Positions 44,281-53,971 of a DNA stretch of 64,000 nt are shown here, piece after piece. The stretch is from Legionella sainthelensi (lineage in GTDB: Bacteria > Pseudomonadota > Gammaproteobacteria > Legionellales > Legionellaceae): the NCBI RefSeq assembly GCF_900637685.1, contig NZ_LR134388.1:3375001-3439000 (forward strand), given 5' to 3'. The position numbers and the translations under genes were made by a program. The notes beneath the pieces are model-generated. The model was not told where the DNA came from. It saw only the letters and a program-made list of their open reading frames with translations, and ran no database searches. Each line of letters begins with the position of its first letter. Position 1 is the stretch's first letter.

Positions 44281-46323
44281 ATGCCAAATTCTAATTTAGA
44301 CCAACCTTTGCCGTCGCTCCCATCAGGTCCCATCAACCCTATTCCGGATCATTACTCAGGCAGCACTTTTAACTTTGATTATTTATTGCATAATGGAAAA
44401 ATTTACCTACGAACACGAGCACCTGAAGATCCAAAAGCTTTAGTTCGAGGTGATCTCGTTTCAACCAAAGACCACCCCAACGCTCTTGAATGGACGCTTT
44501 TTGATAATATAGGGATACCTTATAATAAACATATGGAAACGCTTCTTGCTCCGGAAGAGCACATTGTTGAGATTGGTGTTGCCAGCGAGATCGTAGTGGC
44601 AGTTTCGAATCTTGATCGTGTTTACCTATACAAACCAACCGAAAACAACAGACCTATCCACTGGGAAAATAAACTAGGTGCTCCCGATTTTATAAGTAGC
44701 GACAAACTTTTTCTTCCTCACAATCGGCGAGCTTGGGCTTTTAGCTGCAGCGTACGCACTAAACCTGAAATAAGAAGAACCGACTTTATCCACCCGAATG
44801 AAATCGTTTCCTTCTTCAGTGATGCTAACGGAATCCGTTTTGATTTTGGATTTACACCAACGCTTTACGCGCTTGATAAGGATGGACTAAAAATAGTCTA
44901 TTGGGATACAGGTTTACCCGCCAGTTTTTCAAGAGGATTTCTTGTTCCGGAAGGGACACAGGGTCAGTCTATCAGTGCAGCTGGATCCACAGTCTTTCTT
45001 TCTGTTATAGACTCAGAAGGAAAGCTCCATTTTTTTACCCGGATGATTGATTATGAAATCAATGGTGCTTGTCCAGGGCTGAAAGTAAGTTATACGGATA
45101 TTCCTGTCGTTGAGCCTCCAGATGGCCCAGAGGGCAGTTTCTTTCTTGGACATGGCGTTCGTAAATTACCTTTACAAGGCTGGGTGGAACACTCAGTAGA
45201 TGACATACTCCCTAATATTACTCATAAGGTTTGTATTCGTTTGACAGGACAAGGTGACGAGGCTCGAGAACTAAGAATTCAAGGGAAAGACCCCGATTTA
45301 GGATGGGGTTATTATTTCAAACATATCTCTGAAACAAGTTGGAAATTTCATCCTGAGCCAGCGGCTGAACCCTCTAACCTTGCAGAAAATACGCCAACTC
45401 CTTTTAATCCGACCTTGCTTAAAACATCAAAGTTATCTTATACAGGCAAATTGTATTATAGAAAATTACCCCATATTCTCAGGATAGAGGACACCTCAGA
45501 CATTACAATAGAACTTAAAGATTTTCATCCTTTTCTTACTGATGCTGAGCCATTTTCCTTGGTTATTAATCACCCTAACGAACCCTCTCAGCATTTGAAA
45601 ATTTACGCCGTGGATGCCTGGGGTTTGCATTACCATCATTACCACGACGAAGAATTAGTTGGAACGGTTGATGGTGAACCTAAAGCCCTTATAGGAACCC
45701 TCGTGCTAACCCCTGAACAAATAGCACTTGCCCGAGATAACAAATCCCACATCGGAACTTATTTGAAGAATCATTTTTTAGATTATCAGGGAAAAACCAA
45801 AGCCATACCTATTATTGCAGATAATGGGATGGTTATTTTAAAATTTGGTCCGGCCAAATGCAGCTTTAAACGTTCATTGTCTGAAGAAGAAATCGCCGGT
45901 TCTTTTTACATGCGAAGAGCGATGGATCCCGAGCTGGCAATCACCTTGGATAGTCAACAGAAATATGCTCATCTCCTTGATAAAAATAAAGCGTGCTTAC
46001 ACGAAATAAAATCAATTTTTTCAAAGCGCCAAAAAAAAGATCGTCGCTATGCCTTACTCAATATTGATATGAGTTTTATTCGTCCTCTTGCGGCAGGAGT
46101 GTTTAAAACGATCATCAAGCCCGAAGATCCCACTTATGAACAAGCAGTGGAGGATCTGGCGTTACTCTTAAACGCACATAGAAAAGCGACTGCTTATTCG
46201 GGACTAGGAAAAACACAAGCCACCGGTTATGAACGAGCTGTTGCTACTTTAAACGAGCGCATAAAGCAACTACATGAAATAATAAGTCAAGCGGAACATA
46301 AGCCAGCAAAAGCGTTGTATTAA
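44281..46323 (+). CDS. Large hypothetical protein, beta-rich with helical tail
   Basis: 680 aa, no signal peptide. Residues ~20-520 are rich in beta strands with repeating pattern (NGKIYLRTRAPEDPKALV; TPTLYALDKDGLKIVYWDTG; TGKLYYRKLPHILRIEDTSD), which suggests propeller or sandwich repeats. Residues ~560-680 are helical with LEKNERIKQLHEII-type tail (NERIKQLHEIISQAEHKPAK). Not recognised. AGGAAAGG before ATG. Orphan position next to other large unknown genes fits a Legionella effector, but this is inference. Confidence 0.68.
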   Translation: MPNSNLDQPLPSLPSGPINPIPDHYSGSTFNFDYLLHNGKIYLRTRAPEDPKALVRGDLVSTKDHPNALEWTLFDNIGIPYNKHMETLLAPEEHIVEIGVASEIVVAVSNLDRVYLYKPTENNRPIHWENKLGAPDFISSDKLFLPHNRRAWAFSCSVRTKPEIRRTDFIHPNEIVSFFSDANGIRFDFGFTPTLYALDKDGLKIVYWDTGLPASFSRGFLVPEGTQGQSISAAGSTVFLSVIDSEGKLHFFTRMIDYEINGACPGLKVSYTDIPVVEPPDGPEGSFFLGHGVRKLPLQGWVEHSVDDILPNITHKVCIRLTGQGDEARELRIQGKDPDLGWGYYFKHISETSWKFHPEPAAEPSNLAENTPTPFNPTLLKTSKLSYTGKLYYRKLPHILRIEDTSDITIELKDFHPFLTDAEPFSLVINHPNEPSQHLKIYAVDAWGLHYHHYHDEELVGTVDGEPKALIGTLVLTPEQIALARDNKSHIGTYLKNHFLDYQGKTKAIPIIADNGMVILKFGPAKCSFKRSLSEEEIAGSFYMRRAMDPELAITLDSQQKYAHLLDKNKACLHEIKSIFSKRQKKDRRYALLNIDMSFIRPLAAGVFKTIIKPEDPTYEQAVEDLALLLNAHRKATAYSGLGKTQATGYERAVATLNERIKQLHEIISQAEHKPAKALY

Positions 46324-46703
46324 GCGGTATAATTGGGCTTCCTGTACGCTCAGTCCATAAGATCAGGACCATAATGCGCAATTTTTTGAGAAGGGGCAGC
46401 CTTCTTATGGAGGGGCTCCGATGTCCCTAGTAAATCGCTCACACTTGATTACAATTAAGTTGACATACGTTTCGCTCTTTTTCTGGATTAGCGGATACAA
46501 TTATGCAAAACTAAATATTTTCAGTATACATAAGTGTATTACAATTGCGTGTGATGGCATTTTCAAATGGTTCAACTGCGCTAGAATCGTTTGAAAATCA
46601 AAGGCATAAGCCTAAAGAGCATCTACTTGGGATTAAATCAAAAACGGCTGATATGCCCCAAGAACACACGCTCCAGATACTTTCTTAAAAATTGGGGTTT
46701 TCG
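46324..46703. other. Gene-free stretch before ppc
   Basis: Short inverted repeats (CCATAAG ... CTTATGG around 46357-46411) may end transcription of the previous gene. No ORF is supported. Confidence 0.4.
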
Positions 46704-49022
46704 ATGATGAATCAAAATGTCTCTCATCTGCCAAGAGAACTCAGTCATATGGTTTCTTGGTCCCTTACTCGTTTAGGGAAGACCATTGCTGAAGTTTATG
46801 GAAAAGAAACATACGAAGTAATTGAACAAATTCGAGTATCCATGCAAGACACCATTGGGAGTAAAGCACTCGAACTTAGAAACGCGCTTCTTAAGCTCCA
46901 AATTGAACTTTCTAAGTTGGATAAAAATCAGCTTTATCAAATTGCTCATGGGTTTTCTCTCATGATGGAACTCATTAATGCCTGTGAAAGTGCTTACCGC
47001 ATTTTTCGTATCAACCAAAGAACAGAAAAAGTCTACTCTGACAAACCGCAAGGCATTCATTATGTTTTAACAGCCCACCCAACTGAAGCCCGCACCAATG
47101 AATTTTTAATACTGTTCAAAGCAATTCGTGATTTTCTTATCGAGGTACTTAAATCCCCCTATCTGATGAATGAATCGCATTTGGATCAGATGCTTAAAAT
47201 CTCACTCCAAATTAATATTTCTCCTCATAAAAAACCAAGTGTAGAAGACGAAGCTCGGTATATCTATCAATATGCACTCAGTCCTTTCAACATCGAACTG
47301 TATCATTCCTTTTTCACCAAAGGTGTTCCTATTCAATTACGTACCTGGGTAGGAGGGGATAAAGATGGACATTCGGGTGTTAATGAAAAAATAATGGTTA
47401 AAAGTCTCGAACTTTCTCGATCTTTTTTTGTTGCCTACATTCAGGAGTGCTTAAAAGAAGTGCTCGAAATTGTTAAACTCTCAACCGGATTGAATGCAAA
47501 CAAAATTTTGGCAAATCAGATCAATCAACTTATTAGAAAAACACTCGACCTTAGAAAAATAAAACCTAAGGATCATGAAAAAGTTTCTGCGTTCAAAAAT
47601 GAATTAACTGCAATACAAGCACACACCCTAAAATTTTTACATTTTAAACTCGAACAATTCTCAATTATTTCCAGCATTTTTCAGCTTTATCCTGCCTTAG
47701 TCATACCCATAGAGCTTAGAGAGGATTCAGCCGTCGTAAGAGAAAGTTTAACCAGCATCAAAAAAAGCACGATCACCAATATGCTTGAAAAAGTCTATTT
47801 AATAACCCATGGAACTGATCCCAAAAACTATATACGCGGTTTTATTCTCAGCATGGTTGAATCTGCTGAGGATATAAAAAACGGGATTAAATTAGTGAAA
47901 CAAGTTTTTAGGAGCTACGCTTTACCTGTTGTACCCTTATTTGAAAATCAACTTGCGCTCACCAATGCTGATTCCATTTTAAATACTTCCATCACAGAAG
48001 ATATTAGGGAGAAGCATCTTAAGCAATGGGATGGCAACTATGAAGTCATGCTGGGTTATTCCGACTCCTCTAAAGAAAATGGTGTATTACCTTCTCGGCT
48101 CATGATTGCTAGAAGCTTAAGAAGTATTCAATCTACACTAGAAAAAAAAAACCTGCGGCCCATTTTTTTTCATGGCTCAGGTGGCAGCATTGAGAGAGGC
48201 GGTGGCGACATCAAAGAACAAACCGCCTCTTGGTCCAAAGAAATGATGGCAAATTATAAAGCAACGATTCAGGGAGAAATGGTTGCACGACTCTTTGGAT
48301 CGAGCTCTATACTCAAAAATCAAATTGACAAATTTCTTGATATTTATTCACAACAGGTAAAAAAAACGGATAATGATTATCCTGAGGAACTGTTATTATT
48401 TGCCACAAAAATCAGCCAAAAATATAAAACCCTGATAAAGAGCGAATGGTTTTGGTCAGTAATCGAACAAGCATCTCCCTATCATTTTTTGAAAGAACTT
48501 AAGATTGGCTCTCGTCCAACCAAACGAAAATCAGGAGCGGATCAAAGAAAACTTCGTGCCATCCCATGGATTTTATGCTGGACTCAAACACGACTTCTTT
48601 TCCCAACCTGGTGGGGAGTTGGTTCCACTTGGTTAGAATTAAATGCTCTTGGAAAAAATAAGCTTAAAGCTCTTTACCAAGAAAATGCTTTTTTTGCTTC
48701 CTTTGTCAAACAATTAGGAGTTACCCTTTCCAAGGTTTATCTCCCTATCTGGGAACAATACCTGTACCAATTGACTGGTTCCAATCAATATCTTGAACCT
48801 TTTCAATCAGAGTTGGAGTCAACAATCTTATTTTTCTACCAAATAACAGGTGAAAAGGACTTTTGTTTTCATCAGCCCTGGCTTGGAGAAAGTATTCAAT
48901 TAAGATCAACCATGGTTCATCCTTTGAATCTCATTCAGATTGAGGCCATAAAAAGAAAAGATTTACCCCTTTTAAGAAAAACCGTCACCGGCATTTCTTG
49001 TGGTATGTTGACAACAGGATAA
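46704..49022 (+). CDS. ppc: Phosphoenolpyruvate carboxylase (short form)
   Basis: 772 aa. Converts PEP and bicarbonate to oxaloacetate, refilling the TCA cycle. Catalytic signatures are present: VLTAHPTEARTNEFL (His), GYSDSSKENGVLPSRL (Lys), FFHGSGGSIERGGGD (Arg and Gly-rich), IPWILCWTQTRLLFPTWWGV. It ends at SCGMLTTG, equal to the conserved GMRNTG end region. It is about 100 residues shorter than typical bacterial PEPC (~880), mainly in the N-terminal and allosteric parts. ATG 46704 with GGGG upstream; the TTG at 46692 is less likely. Confidence 0.92.
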   Translation: MMNQNVSHLPRELSHMVSWSLTRLGKTIAEVYGKETYEVIEQIRVSMQDTIGSKALELRNALLKLQIELSKLDKNQLYQIAHGFSLMMELINACESAYRIFRINQRTEKVYSDKPQGIHYVLTAHPTEARTNEFLILFKAIRDFLIEVLKSPYLMNESHLDQMLKISLQINISPHKKPSVEDEARYIYQYALSPFNIELYHSFFTKGVPIQLRTWVGGDKDGHSGVNEKIMVKSLELSRSFFVAYIQECLKEVLEIVKLSTGLNANKILANQINQLIRKTLDLRKIKPKDHEKVSAFKNELTAIQAHTLKFLHFKLEQFSIISSIFQLYPALVIPIELREDSAVVRESLTSIKKSTITNMLEKVYLITHGTDPKNYIRGFILSMVESAEDIKNGIKLVKQVFRSYALPVVPLFENQLALTNADSILNTSITEDIREKHLKQWDGNYEVMLGYSDSSKENGVLPSRLMIARSLRSIQSTLEKKNLRPIFFHGSGGSIERGGGDIKEQTASWSKEMMANYKATIQGEMVARLFGSSSILKNQIDKFLDIYSQQVKKTDNDYPEELLLFATKISQKYKTLIKSEWFWSVIEQASPYHFLKELKIGSRPTKRKSGADQRKLRAIPWILCWTQTRLLFPTWWGVGSTWLELNALGKNKLKALYQENAFFASFVKQLGVTLSKVYLPIWEQYLYQLTGSNQYLEPFQSELESTILFFYQITGEKDFCFHQPWLGESIQLRSTMVHPLNLIQIEAIKRKDLPLLRKTVTGISCGMLTTG

Positions 49023-49052
49023 TAGGAACACGTGGCTTAATTTATAGAATTT

Positions 49053-49274
49053 TTAATACTGTGTTGCATGCCACGTTTCGTCAATACTGGCCTTTTTTCT
49101 TCTTGCCGAGAAAAGGTTGTCCATTTTTCCATTTATTAAATAAGTTTCATTATTTAACTTAGCGTCTAAAAAACCAGCTGGTCTCTGCAATACCACTGAA
49201 ATACTGTATCCTCTTCGCTGAACTGACTTCAATACTTGCAGCTTCCCGCAATTATTCGTTCTTTCGCCGAGCAA
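49053..49274 (-). CDS. Doubtful short ORF
   Basis: 73 aa with basic residues (FSARRKKASIDETWHATQY end). It overlaps the end of the membrane protein gene by 23 bp. Not recognised; may be a remnant. Confidence 0.25.
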   Translation of the reverse strand: MLGERTNNCGKLQVLKSVQRRGYSISVVLQRPAGFLDAKLNNETYLINGKMDNLFSARRKKASIDETWHATQY

Positions 49275-49767
49275 AATAGGCTATAGCTAAAACAGCAAGA
49301 ATTAAAATAGGAATAATGAGAAGAAATAGATGCGTTTCCATCCAAGCAATACTTATTGCGAATAAACCTAGTGCAATTCCAATCAAAAGAAAAGTAGATT
49401 CAATATAAATACCGGCTAAAAAAATCGCTTGAGCAAGAAGTGCAAGCACTCCTAATGCGCCGATAAATGAACTTATAATTCCTATATCAACATAAATTGA
49501 CATGATATAAACAGAACCCATTAGTCCTAACCAATGCAAAATTTCATGCCAAATGAGAACTGCTGTTGGAATTTTCTTCACATGTCTATGATAAAGACTT
49601 AATCCTAAAGCAAGCAGCGCAATGATAACCGTAATTATCTGCCAAAATCGCCATGCACTTGTCGCCTTCATATTTGTCAGGATTAATCCAATAAAAGCGA
49701 GTACAAGGATGATAACACCGACAATAAATCGTGCGCTCCAGAGATGTCTTAAGTTCTGATTTTCCAT
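49252..49767 (-). CDS. Small membrane protein, HdeD-like topology
   Basis: 171 aa with about six hydrophobic segments (IVGVIILVLAFIGLILTNM, FWQIITVIIALLALGLSL, GIISSFIGALGVLALLAQAI, FLLIIPILILAVLAIAYFA). Last gene of the P450/terpene synthase group, 86 bp after the GST-like gene. Family not certain. Confidence 0.65.
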   Translation of the reverse strand: MENQNLRHLWSARFIVGVIILVLAFIGLILTNMKATSAWRFWQIITVIIALLALGLSLYHRHVKKIPTAVLIWHEILHWLGLMGSVYIMSIYVDIGIISSFIGALGVLALLAQAIFLAGIYIESTFLLIGIALGLFAISIAWMETHLFLLIIPILILAVLAIAYFARRKNE

Positions 49768-49853
49768 TGATAAATTCCTTTTTATTCTTTATTTTTAACA
49801 ATATACCAAATTTTTTTTCAATTGCTACCAAGAAACAAATATATATCAAAGTC

Positions 49854-50525
49854 TTAATACCGAAATTCGCCTTTAAGAGAAGATAAATAATTTTGAATCG
49901 CTTCTGATGCAATTACATAGGAGCGAATAGGAATATCCAGAGGTGTTTGTTGGATAACCTGCAAAAAAGCATATATCGACATATCAACAATTCGACACTT
50001 GCCTTGTTGACGATGAATGATAAATTGCTCAATCGCTTGTAAATCATTAATCCCTTTTTGATAAATCTGCTGGCGATTGTGTCGAGCAATTCCTTGTAAA
50101 TAGCCTTGTTTTCGAAGTTGTAGCCGAATGATAGATAACACTATCTTTCCCATCCCTTTGGGAAAAAAAGATTTAAACGCATTTTCAATCTGCACCTTAT
50201 TTTCTGAGTCAATCCATCGCGAATACAATATGATGAAATAAAGATGCTCTTCAATTAACCGTCTGATAGGTAAATCATCTATATAATCTTCAATATCTAC
50301 TTTATATTTTTGTCGACAATGATTAATAATGAATTCTGAATCAGCCACCAATAAACCATTATCATCAATCACAGGAAACTTGCCCTTAGGTCCCTTATGC
50401 GGATTAGAAACCTGAATAACCTCAAAGGGTAAATTTGCCCAGGTTAGGAAATAAAATACTTTGCTGCAAAATGGAGACAAGCTCGGCATATCCCAAACAC
50501 CCGGATACTGATAGAGTCTAATCAT
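49854..50525 (-). CDS. Glutathione S-transferase-like protein
   Basis: 223 aa. N-terminal thioredoxin-like domain (LYQYPGVWDMPSLSPFCSKV, LPFEVIQVSN, GPKGKFPVIDDNGLLVADSE, matching the Pro-Val and Asp-Ser glutathione contacts) and a helical C-terminal domain, similar to the metaxin/Fax-like GST branch. The start overlaps the FAD oxidoreductase stop by 8 nt, so it belongs to the same operon. It could process a reactive terpenoid intermediate. Confidence 0.82.
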   Translation of the reverse strand: MIRLYQYPGVWDMPSLSPFCSKVFYFLTWANLPFEVIQVSNPHKGPKGKFPVIDDNGLLVADSEFIINHCRQKYKVDIEDYIDDLPIRRLIEEHLYFIILYSRWIDSENKVQIENAFKSFFPKGMGKIVLSIIRLQLRKQGYLQGIARHNRQQIYQKGINDLQAIEQFIIHRQQGKCRIVDMSIYAFLQVIQQTPLDIPIRSYVIASEAIQNYLSSLKGEFRY

Positions 50526-51744
50526 AATGATGTTTCCACATAAGTTTGACCAAAAATTTTGGATTTAATAAATGCCATAGTCCTTTTTTTTGATGTAGTA
50601 CCTGAATAAAGATTTTTCCTACGGCAGGATCAATCGTTGCCTGTTTTAATAATTTTTGTAAAACCCATTGGCACAATGTGGTTCTATTGTAATCCCGGTC
50701 TTGTTGAGAAGACATAAGCCAAGGCAACCAATTACACCGGTGCAATTGTTTCTGACTTAACCAATTTAGTTGATCAGACCGTCTTAATATTTGCATCTGA
50801 TTCAGTATGACTGTTAAACCTTGCCCATAAACTGGATTTTGGTAACAAATACTGTCACCAAGCGCTAACAAATTTTGAGGCCACTCCCTGCGTCCAATAA
50901 TGAGACGTTTATTATGCAAATTAGCATAGGGTATCCATCCCTTATGCTTGCAATCAATAACACCTAATTGATATTTTTCGAATAAACTGTTTACTATAAA
51001 TTGTCTTTGTGCATCGGTTTTAATGGTTCCAGTGGTATCAATTAATGTCAAAATCATTTCCCGCCCCTCAATGGGAGACAATACCAAACCTATGGGTTGT
51101 TTTTTAGGGCAGGCTTGAATATAAACTTGTTGTGCTGCAAGTTTAGTTTGCCAAGTTTCTTGCTGCAATCGTGTAGAAAAATATCGATATTGATTTTTAA
51201 CCTCTAAGCACTTAAGTCGCAACTGCCTTTGCAGGTTTGAAGCCCTACCCCGGGCATCAATAACGTTTCCTGCGATAGATATATAATGACCCTCTTTAAA
51301 GTGCAATCGCTTTATTTTTCCATCAATCGTCTGCCAATCATCTACTGTCGCAGTCAAGGTCTTTATATTCTTAAACTGCTGGCACTCAGACCATAAAACC
51401 TGATTGAACCATTGCCGACTAAATAGATACGTTTTTACATCACTGTCATTTGGCATAAGCACCCCCTGAGGAGTTTTCCACCAAGTTTCCTTACCCCAGT
51501 CTACCAACGGCAGCAGATCAACGGTTAATTTTAGCCATACTTTTGGTAATAAAGAAGCCAGTAGCCGTTGTCCTTCGGCTAACAATACATGTAAGTGATG
51601 GCTTTGAGGTGTTCCCTGACTTACCCCTTTTTGATCAGGCCAGTATCGATCGATTAGTAAAATTTCTTCATTGTGCTCAGCTAAAACCAATGCTGATAAT
51701 AATCCACTAGCACCTGCTCCAATAATTGTAAATGATGATTTCAT
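50518..51744 (-). CDS. FAD-dependent oxidoreductase/monooxygenase
   Basis: 408 aa, cytoplasmic. Rossmann FAD site FTIIGAGASGLLSALVLAEH at the N-terminus, DARGRAS in the middle (DG-like), and the second FAD contact LLALGDSICYQNPVYGQGLT near ~300. This is the UbiH/PHBH-like group, related to halogenase and geranylgeranyl reductase-like enzymes. Overlaps the terpene synthase stop by 4 nt (ATGA). Probably oxidises a terpenoid product together with the P450. Confidence 0.87.
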   Translation of the reverse strand: MKSSFTIIGAGASGLLSALVLAEHNEEILLIDRYWPDQKGVSQGTPQSHHLHVLLAEGQRLLASLLPKVWLKLTVDLLPLVDWGKETWWKTPQGVLMPNDSDVKTYLFSRQWFNQVLWSECQQFKNIKTLTATVDDWQTIDGKIKRLHFKEGHYISIAGNVIDARGRASNLQRQLRLKCLEVKNQYRYFSTRLQQETWQTKLAAQQVYIQACPKKQPIGLVLSPIEGREMILTLIDTTGTIKTDAQRQFIVNSLFEKYQLGVIDCKHKGWIPYANLHNKRLIIGRREWPQNLLALGDSICYQNPVYGQGLTVILNQMQILRRSDQLNWLSQKQLHRCNWLPWLMSSQQDRDYNRTTLCQWVLQKLLKQATIDPAVGKIFIQVLHQKKGLWHLLNPKFLVKLMWKHHYD

Positions 51745-52601
51745 ATGACGCCTTGCATATCATCATGCAAGGCTTGTAACTGCTCAAGCCCTTTCACATA
51801 GTGTTCTATTGAAAACGTTTTTAACGATTTATGACGTATTTTTTGATACAATTCCATTCTTTCCTGCTTTAAAAATTCGATAATATCGTCTTCATTCCCA
51901 TTATTTCCATGGAGTATCCTTAATAGAATTTCATTGCTGATACACTCTTCTTGTATTTCTCTATCCACCGTGGTTAAAGTATTACAAATATGTCCACAAC
52001 GCTGTGCACTATAAAATATGTCACGCATAGCCGCCATTTCTTGCCATTCAATGTACTCACTGCAGGCTAAATCCACCATTCCTGCAATCACAATACCCAT
52101 GTTATGAGGCGCATGCCAGAGATACTCTCGTTTACAGATCAATAAAGGTTCACTACTAAGAAATGTGCTGAAATGCATATTAAGAAAGTATTGTTGCATG
52201 TCAAATTCGATTAAAGGAATAAGTCTCGGTTGCAGCGTCATTTGAGCGATAGATTGTTGTATCCATCCATATAATTGACAAGACAATTGCAATGCCTGTT
52301 GCTGTTTCGAAGAGAGAGGTTCAATAGGACGACAATTTTGAATAGCAGCAATAAATCCTTTTACCCAAGACATGCTCCTAAACTCTGGATTATCAGTGAA
52401 ATCATCAGTTAAAGTAATAAGTGCACCTACCATCCATTTGGTCAATTGACATCGTTCATAAAAAGAAGAATTGACACAAGACAAGGTCGTTTGCGTGTAG
52501 CCCAATGGTAAGAATTGAGTAAATAAGCGTTCATCTCTGCCCATATCCAGTTTTAAATAATCACAAAGCCACTGACTTAGCGAGGCTCGCAGTTCAACCA
52601 T
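51741..52601 (-). CDS. Class I terpene synthase-like protein
   Basis: 286 aa from ATG 52601, which has GGAG 6 nt upstream; the longer frame to 52685 would overlap the P450 by 109 bp. The aspartate-rich motif LTDDFTDNPE and the NSE-type motif CNTLTTVDREIQEE (N-x3-T-x2-R-E) lie about 140 residues apart, as in bacterial class I terpene synthases. Between them, helices such as YFLNMHFSTFLSS and YLWHAPHNMGIVIAG fit the G and J region. It should cyclise a prenyl diphosphate. Terpene synthases are rare in Legionella-type genomes to my knowledge. The product is unknown. Confidence 0.75.
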   Translation of the reverse strand: MVELRASLSQWLCDYLKLDMGRDERLFTQFLPLGYTQTTLSCVNSSFYERCQLTKWMVGALITLTDDFTDNPEFRSMSWVKGFIAAIQNCRPIEPLSSKQQQALQLSCQLYGWIQQSIAQMTLQPRLIPLIEFDMQQYFLNMHFSTFLSSEPLLICKREYLWHAPHNMGIVIAGMVDLACSEYIEWQEMAAMRDIFYSAQRCGHICNTLTTVDREIQEECISNEILLRILHGNNGNEDDIIEFLKQERMELYQKIRHKSLKTFSIEHYVKGLEQLQALHDDMQGVI

Positions 52602-53854
52602 ATTTGACTCCTTGGATGAAGTGTAATCTCTGTATTCATCATCGGTTTGATAATATTGGGAGTGGTTAATTGAAAGTGTTGACATATTAAAGACAAGGTC
52701 AACATACTTTCAGTCATCGCCAAATGATGCCCTGTACAAATGCGTTTTCCTAATCCAAAGGGCATAAATGCTTTGTTAGCAAATGGAGAGTTGTTTAAAT
52801 GACGCCTCACATCAAATGCTTTGGGCCTACACCAGTAATGCTCATGCCTATGAATACCATGAATATTGACAACTATTAAATCATTATCTTTAAAAATCAA
52901 GGTATCCTGAAGGATATCTATTGTCGGTTGACGAGCAAGCATATATGCGGGCGGATACATTCGCAGTGTTTCACAATAAAGCGCATGCGTCCACGACCAT
53001 TGCCTCATTGATTGTACTGACAATTTACCATGATATCCCCCTTCTTCTCGTATCGCCTCTTGCAACTCGGGATCTTGAGCCAAATAATACAAGGCAGTGG
53101 TAATTGAACTTGATGTCGTCTCAAACCCAGCAAACAAAAAGGTACTTAAATGGTCGATGCATTCACTGCTAGACCAATGCAGTTGTAACTGATGTAATGG
53201 TGAGTTGGCGCGAATACTTGCTGTTTGCAACAAAAGCCTTAATTTCGTCCTCAATGCATCGGTCTTCTTGCTCATGGTTCGATGTGACGGTAATGGCAAA
53301 AATAAAGGCCATCGAACGAGTTGCCGCATTCGGTTGCCGCAGAGTTTATTTAATATCAGCATATCGCTAATAATTGGTGTTACATCTGGCCTACCCTCGA
53401 CCCCCAACATTCCCAATATGTTGTTCATCGTCATTTTCATAATAAGGGGATAAATATTGACGAGTCCCTGATTCAATTGCTGCAAAACGTTTTCTATATT
53501 ATCGATGATTAATGGTAAAAAATCGTTTAGCCCCTGAATAGAAAACGGTGCTTTAATCGAAGGGATCCTTAGTTGCCAGCTGCTATTATCCAGCTGAACT
53601 AATCCCTGCCGACCAGTAACAGGATACAGTTGTTTAAAAATAAGCGGCGATTTAGCAAAGTCGCTATTTTTAACTAAAGCAGCAGCAAACTCTGGCTGGC
53701 GAATTATCCATAAATGTTGATTAAAAAATTTGAAACTTGCTATATCTCCATAACGATAAGCAACTTGACTCATGAAACGAATAGGCGCTTTGTGAAAATA
53801 AGAAATCGCTTTTAATGGTAACCATCGTGGTTTAAATGAACCCTCTCTTAACAT
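52577..53854 (-). CDS. Cytochrome P450
   Basis: 425 aa, soluble bacterial length. I-helix oxygen motif FAGFETTSSS at ~241-250, ExxR Glu295-Arg298 (CETLRMYPPAY), and heme loop FMPFGLGKRICTGHHLAM with Cys373. Overlaps the terpene synthase by 25 bp and leads the operon. Needs ferredoxin-type electron donors; none in the operon. Likely hydroxylates the terpene. Confidence 0.93.
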   Translation of the reverse strand: MLREGSFKPRWLPLKAISYFHKAPIRFMSQVAYRYGDIASFKFFNQHLWIIRQPEFAAALVKNSDFAKSPLIFKQLYPVTGRQGLVQLDNSSWQLRIPSIKAPFSIQGLNDFLPLIIDNIENVLQQLNQGLVNIYPLIMKMTMNNILGMLGVEGRPDVTPIISDMLILNKLCGNRMRQLVRWPLFLPLPSHRTMSKKTDALRTKLRLLLQTASIRANSPLHQLQLHWSSSECIDHLSTFLFAGFETTSSSITTALYYLAQDPELQEAIREEGGYHGKLSVQSMRQWSWTHALYCETLRMYPPAYMLARQPTIDILQDTLIFKDNDLIVVNIHGIHRHEHYWCRPKAFDVRRHLNNSPFANKAFMPFGLGKRICTGHHLAMTESMLTLSLICQHFQLTTPNIIKPMMNTEITLHPRSQIWLNCEPR

Positions 53855-53971
53855 GCCTAAATCTCAATCCATTTTGGCTTGTCAGCATAACAGTAATTGT
53901 TAAGTAATAAAACATCTATTCTTTCGTTGAAGGAAGCTTTTTGTATATTGGAATGGATTGAATAGATAAGA

